Below are positions 18,201 to 26,070 of a stretch of DNA of 64,000 bases, piece by piece. The stretch is taken from contig JBOFJQ010000028.1 in assembly GCA_051656905.1 (NCBI GenBank), forward strand, positions 1 to 64,000. Reading direction: 5' to 3'. Within the stretch, counting starts at the first letter, position 1; each line of letters starts with the position of its first letter. Origin of the DNA: JAGNZR01 sp051656905. GTDB taxonomy: Bacteria > Fusobacteriota > Fusobacteriia > Fusobacteriales > Fusobacteriaceae. The notes under the pieces are model-generated. The model searched no databases, was not told the DNA's origin, and saw nothing but the letters and a program-made list of their open reading frames with translations. The translations under genes and the position numbers were made by a program.

Positions 18201-18396
18201 TAACTTACTCCTGTAATCTTTAAATTTTATACAATTATGTATATAGTATAACATATAATAAATGAAATTATACTTTTTATCACATAAAAAAGCTCTTTTA
18301 CATTTTATTTTTTAAACTTTATCTAGAGGAATTATGTCTAAATACCAGAATATAATTTCATATTCAAAATAAAAAAATATTATAGAGGTGGTTTTA

Positions 18397-18819
18397 ATGA
18401 AGAAATTTATTTCCCTAACGTTTTTAACAGTCTGTCTTGTATCTTTCGCTGCACAATATAAAGATGGAACTTATTCTGCTCAATCTTCAAAACCTTATCA
18501 CGGATGGCTATCAGTTGTTCAAATAACGATAAAAAATGGTGAAGTAGACAATATTATTATTGAAGACTTTGATAAAGATAATGTAAAAAGATCTGATAAT
18601 ATAAAAGCTAATGAAGAGTTAAAAAAAGATACTGGTTCTACTTATAGTGACATTGTTAATAACTTTAAAACTCAATTTAGTGCTAAAAAAAATGTTAATG
18701 ATATTGACCAAATTGCTGGAGCAACTAAACAAAATAAAATATTTAAAAATCTTACTAAAGCTGCTCTAATTAACGCTGAAAAAGGGGATACTAATAGATC
18801 TCTATTTGATGCTAGATAA
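18397..18819 (+). CDS. Exported FMN-binding-domain protein
   Basis: A 140-residue secreted protein. A signal peptide spans about residues 1-19 (ending SFAA). The mature part has the FMN_bind layout: KDGTYSAQSSKPYHGWLSVVQITIKNGEVDNI, then the late DQIAGATKQNKIF segment, which matches the DxxSGAT motif where such domains bind FMN, often covalently through Thr. Related proteins carry electrons outside the cytoplasmic membrane, as in the Listeria PplA and Rnf/Nqr subunits. The ATG at 18397 follows GAGGTGG; an upstream GTG overlaps this SD. It heads a three-gene operon with a prenyl-synthase-like gene and a DUF2147 gene. Confidence 0.75.
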   Translation: MKKFISLTFLTVCLVSFAAQYKDGTYSAQSSKPYHGWLSVVQITIKNGEVDNIIIEDFDKDNVKRSDNIKANEELKKDTGSTYSDIVNNFKTQFSAKKNVNDIDQIAGATKQNKIFKNLTKAALINAEKGDTNRSLFDAR

Positions 18820-18852
18820 TAAAATACTTAATAATTGGAGAATATTAACTTT

Positions 18853-19800
18853 ATGAAACATTTAATGACAAATTTAAAACTTAGCAAACTTCTTCTATCT
18901 TCTAGTTATATATTGAAAGACATCAATAAAATTATAGAAAAAGATTTTTCTAACTTTCCTTTTAAAGATGAGATAACTTTCGATTTTAAAAATAACAGTA
19001 GCTATTCTGAAGTTTTCAAAAAAAATTTTTTCACATTATTAATGATATCAATACTTATAGAAACTAGAATTCCAAAAGAAAGAATAATTAGTTATGGTAA
19101 AATAATTATTCTTCTTCGACAAATTGTGACCTCAACTGACAATATTATTGATAATGAGGCAAACGGTAATATTACTTTTAAATCTTTAAATAACATTATT
19201 GTTAAAAATAATTTTTTATCATTGATATGTCAAGATTTACTAACTAAAGAGTGCTTGAAACTTTCTAATGGTGATTTCAATACTAGTAACCTAATTTTTA
19301 AAGAGTTGTACCGTATTGCTTTTAGTGAAAGTTTACGAGATTCAAATTTATATGAAAACTATCCTAGTTCTGATTATATTTTAAATAAAATCCATAACGG
19401 AATAGGTGGAACTCTTTTAGAAATAAGTTTAGTTGTTCCTAAATTTATTGAAGAAAATACTTCACTGGATAGTTACTCTTTAGGATTATATGAAATTGGA
19501 ATGAGTCTTCAAGCTATAGATGATTTTTTTGATGTTCAAGAAGATCTTGATGCTTCAAAAATAAATTTAGCCTTAAGTAAATTTTTAGAAAAGAATCCAG
19601 ATATTAGAGTAAGTACCTTTGATAAATTAGATGATGATTTTTCTATTTCTTTTTTAGAAGAAATTATCCAGTCTGCTTTCCATGGTTTCTCTATTCTAAG
19701 AGATAATGGATTTCCAATATCTCATTCTGATGCTAAACATATGTTAAGAAAACTTTTTAAATTAAGGGGATTAAAAGAGTATGTTGAAATTATTAATTAA
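18853..19800 (+). CDS. Polyprenyl-synthase-like (class I isoprenoid fold) protein
   Basis: A 315-residue all-helical cytoplasmic protein with the layout of trans-prenyltransferases. The first Asp-rich position reads STDNIIDNE (about residue 98) rather than a clean DDxxD, while the second is a good DDFFD (AIDDFFDVQEDLD, about 225). The helix LLEISLVVPKFIEE lies between them. It could be a polyprenyl diphosphate synthase making a quinone tail or a degenerate relative with another role; the first motif is a reason for caution. The ATG at 18853 follows GGAG at a long spacing; an in-frame TTG at 18835 is an alternative. It lies 33 bases after the FMN-binding gene and overlaps the DUF2147 gene. Confidence 0.6.
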   Translation: MKHLMTNLKLSKLLLSSSYILKDINKIIEKDFSNFPFKDEITFDFKNNSSYSEVFKKNFFTLLMISILIETRIPKERIISYGKIIILLRQIVTSTDNIIDNEANGNITFKSLNNIIVKNNFLSLICQDLLTKECLKLSNGDFNTSNLIFKELYRIAFSESLRDSNLYENYPSSDYILNKIHNGIGGTLLEISLVVPKFIEENTSLDSYSLGLYEIGMSLQAIDDFFDVQEDLDASKINLALSKFLEKNPDIRVSTFDKLDDDFSISFLEEIIQSAFHGFSILRDNGFPISHSDAKHMLRKLFKLRGLKEYVEIIN

Positions 19801-20284
19801 TAATGTTATTAACAAAATAAATTTTATTTTTTTATTAATGTGCATGTTTTTAATCTTAGCGTCTCAAAGTTTTTCAGACTCTGATCCTTATATTGGATAT
19901 TGGATAATGCCTGATAAAAAAGTGGTTATTGAAATCAAAAAAACAGATGACAGCTATATTGGATATGTCCGTTGGTTAAAAGAACCTACTTATCCTAAAG
20001 GCGATAGAATGGAAGGCGTTGTTCAAACTGATAGAAATAATCCAGACTTGTCCCTTAGTAAAAGAAAAGTTTTAGGTTTACAAGTTGTAGGAGATTTGAA
20101 ATTAGATTCTGATACTAATAAACTCACTAATGGGTGGATTTATGATTCATGGAACGGAAAAATGTATTATGGTTCAGCTGAGTATATAGATGAAAACTCT
20201 TTGAAATTGAGAGGTTCTTTTGACAAATGGGGAATTTTTGGTTATTCTATGGTTGTAAAAAGAGTTAAACTCACTTCTAAATAG
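19781..20284 (+). CDS. DUF2147-family secreted protein
   Basis: A 167-residue exported protein. The N-terminal signal peptide is long (residues 1 to about 33, ending ASQSFS). The mature domain fits DUF2147: DPYIGYWIMPDKKVVIEIKK, GYVRWLKEPTYPKGD, GLQVVGDLKL, NGWIYDSWNGKMYYGSAEY and RGSFDKWGIFGYS. These form a lipocalin-like beta-barrel that may bind small hydrophobic ligands; no biochemical role is established. The ATG overlaps the end of the prenyl-synthase-like gene by 20 bases, with AAGGGG upstream, which suggests coupled translation. A strong hairpin ends the operon. Confidence 0.8.
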   Translation: MLKLLINNVINKINFIFLLMCMFLILASQSFSDSDPYIGYWIMPDKKVVIEIKKTDDSYIGYVRWLKEPTYPKGDRMEGVVQTDRNNPDLSLSKRKVLGLQVVGDLKLDSDTNKLTNGWIYDSWNGKMYYGSAEYIDENSLKLRGSFDKWGIFGYSMVVKRVKLTSK

Positions 20285-20312
20285 CAAAAAATCTATAGTT
20301 TTCTAATATATA

Positions 20313-20349
20313 GAAAGGGAAGAGATATTCTAAATATCTCTTCCCTTTC
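20313..20349. terminator. Bidirectional terminator hairpin
   Basis: A perfect stem built from GAAAGGGAAGAGATAT and its complement around a short loop, between the DUF2147 gene and the convergent Met-rich gene. It is followed by T-rich DNA on both sides. Confidence 0.75.
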
Positions 20350-20452
20350 TCATTATTTTCTTTATTTTTAATGTTTTAATATTTCAACATTTTAATATTT
20401 CACTCTTTTAATATTTAGTCTTTTTATTCTATAAAAAGTTACTTAAATTTAA

Positions 20453-20881
20453 CTATTTAGCTGGTGTCACAGGCATTTTCATCTCATGATTTTCTTTCAT
20501 CATTTTAGTCTTCATTTTAGCCATTATTGAAGCATTCTCTTGGTTTAATTTCTCTACTTTATTCCAATCAGGTTTTTCAGAAGCTGTAATTTTTCTTATC
20601 TCCTCTCTGTTTTTAGTAAGAATTCCTTGATCTGCTTCAGACAGATGTTTTGACATCATATTTTTATGATCCATCATTTTCCCATCTTTCATCATTGTGC
20701 AAGAATCTTTACCCATTCCTGTGCAATCATCCATCATTGAACAACCTTCTTTTCCCATCATTTTATAATCAACTGAATGATTCATTCCAGGCATATCCTT
20801 TGTTGCCATTTCTGCTGGTTTTGTTGCTGCTCCAAAAGCTACCGCTGATGTAAATAATGCTATTAATAATAATTTTTTCAT
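20453..20881 (-). CDS. Secreted Met/His/Cys-rich protein, probably metal-binding
   Basis: A 142-residue protein with a clean signal peptide (MKKLLLIALFTSAVAFGA). The mature N-terminal half (about residues 25-75) is extremely rich in Met, with repeated CSMM, CTGM, CTMM, KMM and MDHKNMM units plus scattered His. The second half is a charged helical pair (LTKNREEIRKI, DWNKVEKLNQENASIMAKMK) like Spy/CpxP or CnrX-type periplasmic proteins. Met-rich motifs bind Cu(I)/Ag(I), so copper or silver buffering is plausible but unproven. The ATG at 20881 has AGGAG ten bases upstream. No copper pump or regulator is next to it. Confidence 0.7.
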   Translation of the reverse strand: MKKLLLIALFTSAVAFGAATKPAEMATKDMPGMNHSVDYKMMGKEGCSMMDDCTGMGKDSCTMMKDGKMMDHKNMMSKHLSEADQGILTKNREEIRKITASEKPDWNKVEKLNQENASIMAKMKTKMMKENHEMKMPVTPAK

Positions 20882-21151
20882 AATTTCCACTCTCCTTAAA
20901 TTTTAAATAATAATTTTTAATTTTTAATTTTTAATTTTATCTATCAATTAGTTCTATTTAACTTATACCAAAAATCTTTTACCATTCCTTTATAAAACAT
21001 ATTATACAGTCCCATTATGTCAATCACGTGTCAAATAAAAAAATTATATTTTTTAAATAAAATTAATCTTTACTTAATCATATGTAACACATTATACTTA
21101 TTATGTTAACTATCACTATTTTAGTTAAATAAAATATAAAGAGGTTTTATA
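20882..21151. other. Divergent intergenic region
   Basis: The 270 bases between the Met-rich gene (minus) and the helicase gene (plus) contain a short run of TTTTTAA repeats (about 20911-20938). The reverse strand carries two TTGACA hexamers followed by TATAAT (about 21004-21035); neither spacing is the usual 17 bases. Nothing else is recognisable. Confidence 0.4.
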
Positions 21152-23986
21152 GTGAATAATACTGAAAATTACTCCCTTATAAATAATAAAAATGAAGGGA
21201 ATATGTTTAACGAACTATCTAGAGAGCTGAACAGTTGTAAGAGTTTCATATTTAACGTTGCTTTTATCAATTTTAGTGGTCTTCAACTCTTATTAGACGA
21301 TTTAGATATAGTTGAAAAAAAAGGTATTAGAGGTAAGATAATAACCTCTACTTATCTTAATTTTACTGAGCCTAAAGCGTTACATAGAATAAAAAAATTT
21401 AAAAACATCGAAACTAGAGTTTTTGTTACTGAAAAAAATCTAGGATTTCATTCAAAATGCTATATTTTTGAATATGATGAATATTATAAAATTTATATTG
21501 GTTCTTCTAACATTACTCAATCTGCTCTTAAAAGTAATATTGAATGGAATGTTTGGATAGAATCTAAAAAAAACAGCTCATTTTCAACAAAAATTTTACA
21601 GGAATTTACTCTTCTTTGGAATTCAAATAATCTTGCTCTTAATGATGAATCATTTATTTCACAATATGAAGAATATCTTTCTAAATTTTCAAATCAAAAT
21701 GAATATAAGGAATCCTTTAACCCCAATAAAAGTATTACCCCTAACTATATGCAAGAAAAGGCTCTTGAAGGGCTTAAAAGAATAAGAAAAAACAATGAAA
21801 ATAGTGCATTAGTTATTGCTTCTACAGGAAGTGGAAAAACATATATGTCTGCCTTTGATGTAAAAGAAAAATCACCTAATTCTGTATTGTTTTTAGTTCA
21901 TAGAGAAGATATCTTAAAGCAAGCTTACTCTACTTTTTTAGATGTTCTTCCTCACTTAAAATCTAAAATGGGGTACTTTACTGGAAGTAAAAAAGATGAT
22001 GACAAGGCTTATCTTTTTTCAACTTTACAAACTCTAAATAATCACTATGAAAAATTTTCTTCTAATCACTTTGAATATATAATCATAGATGAAGCTCATC
22101 ATGCTACAAGCCCAAGTTACCAAAAATTAATTAAGCATTTTAAACCTGCTTTTTTACTTGGAATGACAGCTACACCTGAAAGGACTGATGGAGGAAATAT
22201 TTTTGAAATTTTTAATAACAATGTTGCTCTGGATTTAAGACTTAGAGACGCTCTTGAACATGAACTTGTAGTTCCTTTTCACTACTATGGAATAAGTGAT
22301 ATAGAAGAGATTAACTTAAAAAATATCTCCCTTGATAATACAGTAGAAATTGCTAAAGCTTTAAAAATAAATAAAAGAGTTGACTATATAATTGATAAAA
22401 TGAATTTCTATGGGCATGATGGCTCTAAAACCAAGTGTATTGCTTTTTGTATAACTTTAGATCACGCTCAATATATGTGTGATGAGTTTAATAAAAGAGG
22501 TATTGTCTCTGCTATTTTAGCAGGTTGTGACTCCGTAGATAAAAGAAATGAGTATATTAACCGTTTAGAAGATATTCATGACAAGCTTTCAGTTATTTTT
22601 ACTGTTGATATTTTCAATGAAGGTGTTGATATTCCATCTATAAATCTTGTTTTAATGCTACGTCCTACAAACTCCCCTATTGTTTTTATTCAACAGTTAG
22701 GTAGAGGACTTAGAAAACATCCCTCTAAAGATTTTTTAACTGTTCTAGATTTTATTGGAAATCATAACAGAGCTTTTTTAATTGCCCTAGCTTTAAGTGG
22801 AAATCGTTACTACGATAAAGATTCTATCAAAATATCTGTAGAGAATAATTTTTCAGATATTCCAGGGTGCGTACACATAAAAATGGATCAAATTTCAAAA
22901 GAGAGAATCCTTTCACAAATTGAAAATGAAAATTTTAATTCTTTCAAGTATCTTAAAGAAGAATACTGTGAATTTAAAAGAATTAATGAAAATAAGATAC
23001 CTCTTATGTGTGATTATTTAAAATTTGACGGAGCACCTAACCCTCTAAAATTTATTAAAGAAAGTAAATACTATCTAGATTTTTTAAGGAAAATTGAACT
23101 TTCTATTAAAGACAATATTACTCAAGAAAATATTTTAATTTATGATGAAGTTGGGAAATTTTTGAGAATTATAAGTAAATTTCTTCCACTTAAAAGAATT
23201 CACGAATACATAATATTAAAACTATTATTACAAAAAAAATCTTTAACTTTGGAAGAAATTGAATTTGAACTAAATAAAGAGATAGCGTTCTTTGATAAAT
23301 CAACTTTATTCCACTCTATTAGGCTTTTACAATGGGACTTTATGAGTGAAAAGGAAAAGATTAATAAATCTTCAGCACCTTTTCCCATTTTAAAATTTGA
23401 TTTTCATAGCAACACAATTAGTCGTTCTGATGAATTTTCAAGTATACTAAAAAGTGATTTCTACAATATATTTATTAAAGATGTCATTAACTATGGAATT
23501 TTAAAATATAAGGAAGACTTTGGCGATATCTATTATGGCTATCCTCACCTAAAATTATATGAAACATATCAACAATATGATATAGCTCAACTGTCTAATT
23601 ATGATAAGTCACTCTCTGCTTTTAGAGGCTCTGGAGTTTTAAAAAATGGAGACCATTATTTCTTATTTGTTACTTTAAATAAAGAGCTATGGCAAAAAGG
23701 AATAGAACATGACAATGTCTTTTTTAATAATAAAACATTATCTTTTTTCTCTAAATCTACAACATCTAGTGATAGTGATAGCGGTCAAGATTTAGTTAAT
23801 AATAAAAATAGAGGTAAGAACTTACATATTTTTGTTAGAAAATTTTCTGAAGTTGATAAGATTATACAACCATTTATTTATCTTGGATTAGCAAATTGTA
23901 TAAGTTTTCAAGGTAATAAACCAATTAAAATGATTCTAGAATTAGAAAAAGAAATTTCTAGTACAGTATGGAGAGAGTTTATATAA
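21152..23986 (+). CDS. PLD-domain / DEAD-type helicase / DUF3427 protein
   Basis: A 944-residue cytoplasmic protein with three parts. Residues 1 to about 165 form a phospholipase-D-like nuclease domain with a single HxK (H100, K102) and GSSN motif. Residues of about 195-560 form a superfamily-2 helicase: Walker A STGSGKT (224-230), IIDEAHH (312-317), TATPERTDG (339), and the motif VI QQLGRGLRKH. The rest to the end matches DUF3427. Proteins with this combination are found in many bacteria, often near defence genes, but this one stands alone. The start is GTG at 21152 with AGAGGTTT upstream. It is followed directly by the leucine operon control region. Whether it restricts foreign DNA or repairs DNA is not decided by the sequence. 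Confidence 0.85.
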   Translation: MNNTENYSLINNKNEGNMFNELSRELNSCKSFIFNVAFINFSGLQLLLDDLDIVEKKGIRGKIITSTYLNFTEPKALHRIKKFKNIETRVFVTEKNLGFHSKCYIFEYDEYYKIYIGSSNITQSALKSNIEWNVWIESKKNSSFSTKILQEFTLLWNSNNLALNDESFISQYEEYLSKFSNQNEYKESFNPNKSITPNYMQEKALEGLKRIRKNNENSALVIASTGSGKTYMSAFDVKEKSPNSVLFLVHREDILKQAYSTFLDVLPHLKSKMGYFTGSKKDDDKAYLFSTLQTLNNHYEKFSSNHFEYIIIDEAHHATSPSYQKLIKHFKPAFLLGMTATPERTDGGNIFEIFNNNVALDLRLRDALEHELVVPFHYYGISDIEEINLKNISLDNTVEIAKALKINKRVDYIIDKMNFYGHDGSKTKCIAFCITLDHAQYMCDEFNKRGIVSAILAGCDSVDKRNEYINRLEDIHDKLSVIFTVDIFNEGVDIPSINLVLMLRPTNSPIVFIQQLGRGLRKHPSKDFLTVLDFIGNHNRAFLIALALSGNRYYDKDSIKISVENNFSDIPGCVHIKMDQISKERILSQIENENFNSFKYLKEEYCEFKRINENKIPLMCDYLKFDGAPNPLKFIKESKYYLDFLRKIELSIKDNITQENILIYDEVGKFLRIISKFLPLKRIHEYIILKLLLQKKSLTLEEIEFELNKEIAFFDKSTLFHSIRLLQWDFMSEKEKINKSSAPFPILKFDFHSNTISRSDEFSSILKSDFYNIFIKDVINYGILKYKEDFGDIYYGYPHLKLYETYQQYDIAQLSNYDKSLSAFRGSGVLKNGDHYFLFVTLNKELWQKGIEHDNVFFNNKTLSFFSKSTTSSDSDSGQDLVNNKNRGKNLHIFVRKFSEVDKIIQPFIYLGLANCISFQGNKPIKMILELEKEISSTVWREFI

Positions 23987-24035
23987 ACTCTCTTTTTTTT
24001 ACTTTTAATACAAACTATATATTATATATATTATG

Positions 24036-24063
24036 TTACTTTACTTATTTATGTTAGTATACT
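24036..24063 (+). promoter_or_regulatory. Promoter of the leu operon
   Basis: TTACTT (24036-24041) and TATACT (24058-24063) lie 16 bases apart, 34 bases before the ATG of the leader peptide. The -10 is good and the -35 moderate. Confidence 0.6.
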
Positions 24064-24097
24064 CCAAATCATAAAATAATTTTAAGGAGGAAGAATT

Positions 24098-24259
24098 ATG
24101 CAAGCTACACTGTCTAATATAAATTTAAATAACATCAATCTATTGCTTACACTAACTCTCTCAAGTCTCTTGATAAACTTGAGTATTTTTGCTTACAATT
24201 TATATTTTAGCCAAAAGAGTTTTTGTATAATTTTATTAAAGAAATTTTATGAGAGTTAA
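24098..24259 (+). CDS. leuL: leu operon leader peptide
   Basis: A 53-residue open reading frame with AAGGAGG seven bases before its ATG. Thirteen of 53 residues are Leu, including the run LLLTLTL at residues 15-21 and LL at 24-25. The codons are mixed (CTG, CTA, CTC, CTT, TTG, TTA), while most genes here use TTA and CTT; CTC and CTG are rare in this genome, so the peptide should be sensitive to uncharged leucyl-tRNA. It ends 71 bases before an attenuator-type terminator, after which leuA starts. This is the arrangement of classic leu attenuation. It has no similarity to a known structural protein that I recognise. Confidence 0.85.
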   Translation: MQATLSNINLNNINLLLTLTLSSLLINLSIFAYNLYFSQKSFCIILLKKFYES

Positions 24260-24292
24260 ATTAAATTTATATATATAATTTTAATTTAATTT
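24258..24292 (+). promoter_or_regulatory. Leader hairpin (candidate pause or anti-attenuator stem)
   Basis: AAATTAAATT (24258-24267) pairs perfectly with AATTTAATTT (24283-24292), directly after the leader stop. A further possible pairing is AAAAGAGT within leader codons 39-42 (24213-24220) with ACTCTTTT (24335-24342), which would break the terminator stem. Pairings are read from the sequence; their roles are inferred. Confidence 0.5.
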
Positions 24293-24329
24293 TAAAATAA
24301 GATAATTAACTAATATTATATTCAAATCT

Positions 24330-24357
24330 AACAGACTCTTTTTAGGTCTGTTTTTTT
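24330..24357 (+). terminator. leu attenuator terminator
   Basis: AACAGAC (24330-24336) and GTCTGTT (24346-24352) form a seven-base stem with a nine-base loop, followed by T7. It lies between the leader peptide and leuA, so it must be read through for leuACDB expression. Confidence 0.8.
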
Positions 24358-24386
24358 ATTACAAAAAATTAAGAGGAGTGTGTATT

Positions 24387-26051
24387 ATGGATAGTTCAAA
24401 GTATCAAATTGGGTATTATTTACCCCCTATTGTAACTCAAGATTGGGTAAGTAAACATTATATTTCAAAGCCCCCTATATGGTGTAGCGTAGATTTAAGA
24501 GATGGTAATCAAGCTTTGATTATCCCTATGAATTTAGAAGAAAAAATTGAATTCTTTAAACTATTAGTTGAAATAGGATTTAAAGAGATTGAAGTGGGAT
24601 TTCCTGCAGCTTCTGAAACAGAATATGAATTTTTAAGAAAACTTATAGATGATAAGTTAATTCCTGATGATGTTACTATACAAGTTTTGACTCAATCAAG
24701 AGACCACATAATTGAAAAGACTTTTAAAGCGTTAGAAGGTGTTGATAAAGCTATTGTACACTTCTATAATTCAACATCTTCAGTTCAAAGAGAACAAGTT
24801 TTTAAAAAAAATAGAGAAGAAATTATTGAAATTGCTAAAGAAGGGGCAAAATCAGTTTTAAAATACGCTAGCAAAACAAAGGGGAATTTCAAATTTCAGT
24901 ACTCACCAGAATCATTCACTGGAACTGAAATGGATTTTGCTGTTGATATTTGCAATGAAGTTATTTCTATTTTAAAACCCACAAACCGTAATAAATTAAT
25001 AATAAATCTTCCTTCTACAGTCCAATATTCTATGCCACATGTTTATGCTACTCAAATAGAATATATGTGCAAAAATCTTAAAGACCGTGAAAATTTAATA
25101 ATTTCACTTCACCCTCACAACGATAGAGGATCTGCAATATCAGATGCTGAAATGGGAATTTTAGCAGGGGCTGACAGAGTGGAAGGTACTCTTTTTGGAA
25201 ATGGGGAAAGAACAGGGAATGTTGACATTGTTAACCTAGCTTTAAATCTTTATACTCAAGGGGTAAACCCTAATCTAGACTTTTCAAATATTTTGAAAGT
25301 AGCTTCAACATATGAAAAAATAACAAGAATGACTGTTCATGTTAGACAACCTTATTCTGGAAAACTAGTATTTGCAGCATTCTCAGGTTCACATCAAGAT
25401 GCCATAGCCAAAGGGATGAAGTGGCATGAAAATAACAGTGAGTATTGGAATGTCCCTTATCTTCCTATTAATCCTTGTGATTTAGGTAGAGTGTATGAAA
25501 GTGATGTTATAAGGATAAATAGCCAATCTGGTAAAGGGGGAATTGGATATTTACTTGAACAAAATTATGGATATAACTTACCTTCTAAATTAAAAGAAAT
25601 TTTTGGATATGAAATTAAATCTGTATCAGATAGAGGGGAAAGAGAACTTCTAGTTCAAGAAATTAATGATATTTTTACAGAAAACTATATTAATCTTAAT
25701 TCAAATTTAAAATTTCTAGATTGCACCTTTAATAAAAATAATAAAACAGATGTCACTATGAAAATTGACGAAATTAAATCAGATATTTCCAATATAATTA
25801 CTCTATCTGGTGAAGGAAATGGTCCTTTAGATTCTGTTAAAAATTCTATCACTAATTATTTTAACTGGGAGTTTGACATTATTGATTATCAAGAACACGC
25901 CTTAACAAAAGGGTCTGATTCTAAAGCAATCTCATATATTGAAATCAAATTTAATAATAAAAATTATTGGGGCGTTGGTATCGATTCCGACATTATAGAA
26001 TCATCAATATTAGCTTTATTTAGTGCTCTAAATAAAGCTATCAAAAATTAA
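24387..26051 (+). CDS. leuA: 2-isopropylmalate synthase (long, yeast/actinobacterial-type LeuA)
   Basis: An approximately 554-residue enzyme catalysing acetyl-CoA plus 2-oxoisovalerate to 2-isopropylmalate, the first committed step of leucine synthesis. The catalytic HMGL-like barrel has DLRDGNQ near residue 42, SLHPHNDRG near 240 and GNGERTGNVD near 270. The C-terminal region holds an ACT-like regulatory domain (VTMKIDEIKSDISNIITLSGEGNGPLD...), the usual site of leucine feedback inhibition. The length and the PPIWCSVDLRDGNQAL start match the longer LeuA form found in fungi and actinobacteria rather than the E. coli form. The ATG at 24387 has GAGGAG at eight bases. LeuC, D and B follow. Confidence 0.93.
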   Translation: MDSSKYQIGYYLPPIVTQDWVSKHYISKPPIWCSVDLRDGNQALIIPMNLEEKIEFFKLLVEIGFKEIEVGFPAASETEYEFLRKLIDDKLIPDDVTIQVLTQSRDHIIEKTFKALEGVDKAIVHFYNSTSSVQREQVFKKNREEIIEIAKEGAKSVLKYASKTKGNFKFQYSPESFTGTEMDFAVDICNEVISILKPTNRNKLIINLPSTVQYSMPHVYATQIEYMCKNLKDRENLIISLHPHNDRGSAISDAEMGILAGADRVEGTLFGNGERTGNVDIVNLALNLYTQGVNPNLDFSNILKVASTYEKITRMTVHVRQPYSGKLVFAAFSGSHQDAIAKGMKWHENNSEYWNVPYLPINPCDLGRVYESDVIRINSQSGKGGIGYLLEQNYGYNLPSKLKEIFGYEIKSVSDRGERELLVQEINDIFTENYINLNSNLKFLDCTFNKNNKTDVTMKIDEIKSDISNIITLSGEGNGPLDSVKNSITNYFNWEFDIIDYQEHALTKGSDSKAISYIEIKFNNKNYWGVGIDSDIIESSILALFSALNKAIKN

Positions 26052-26070
26052 AAATAGGAGGATAAAATTT

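Noticed and set aside
20911..20938. TTTTTAA tandem repeat
   Set aside because: Too short and simple to interpret in A/T-rich DNA; recorded only as context.
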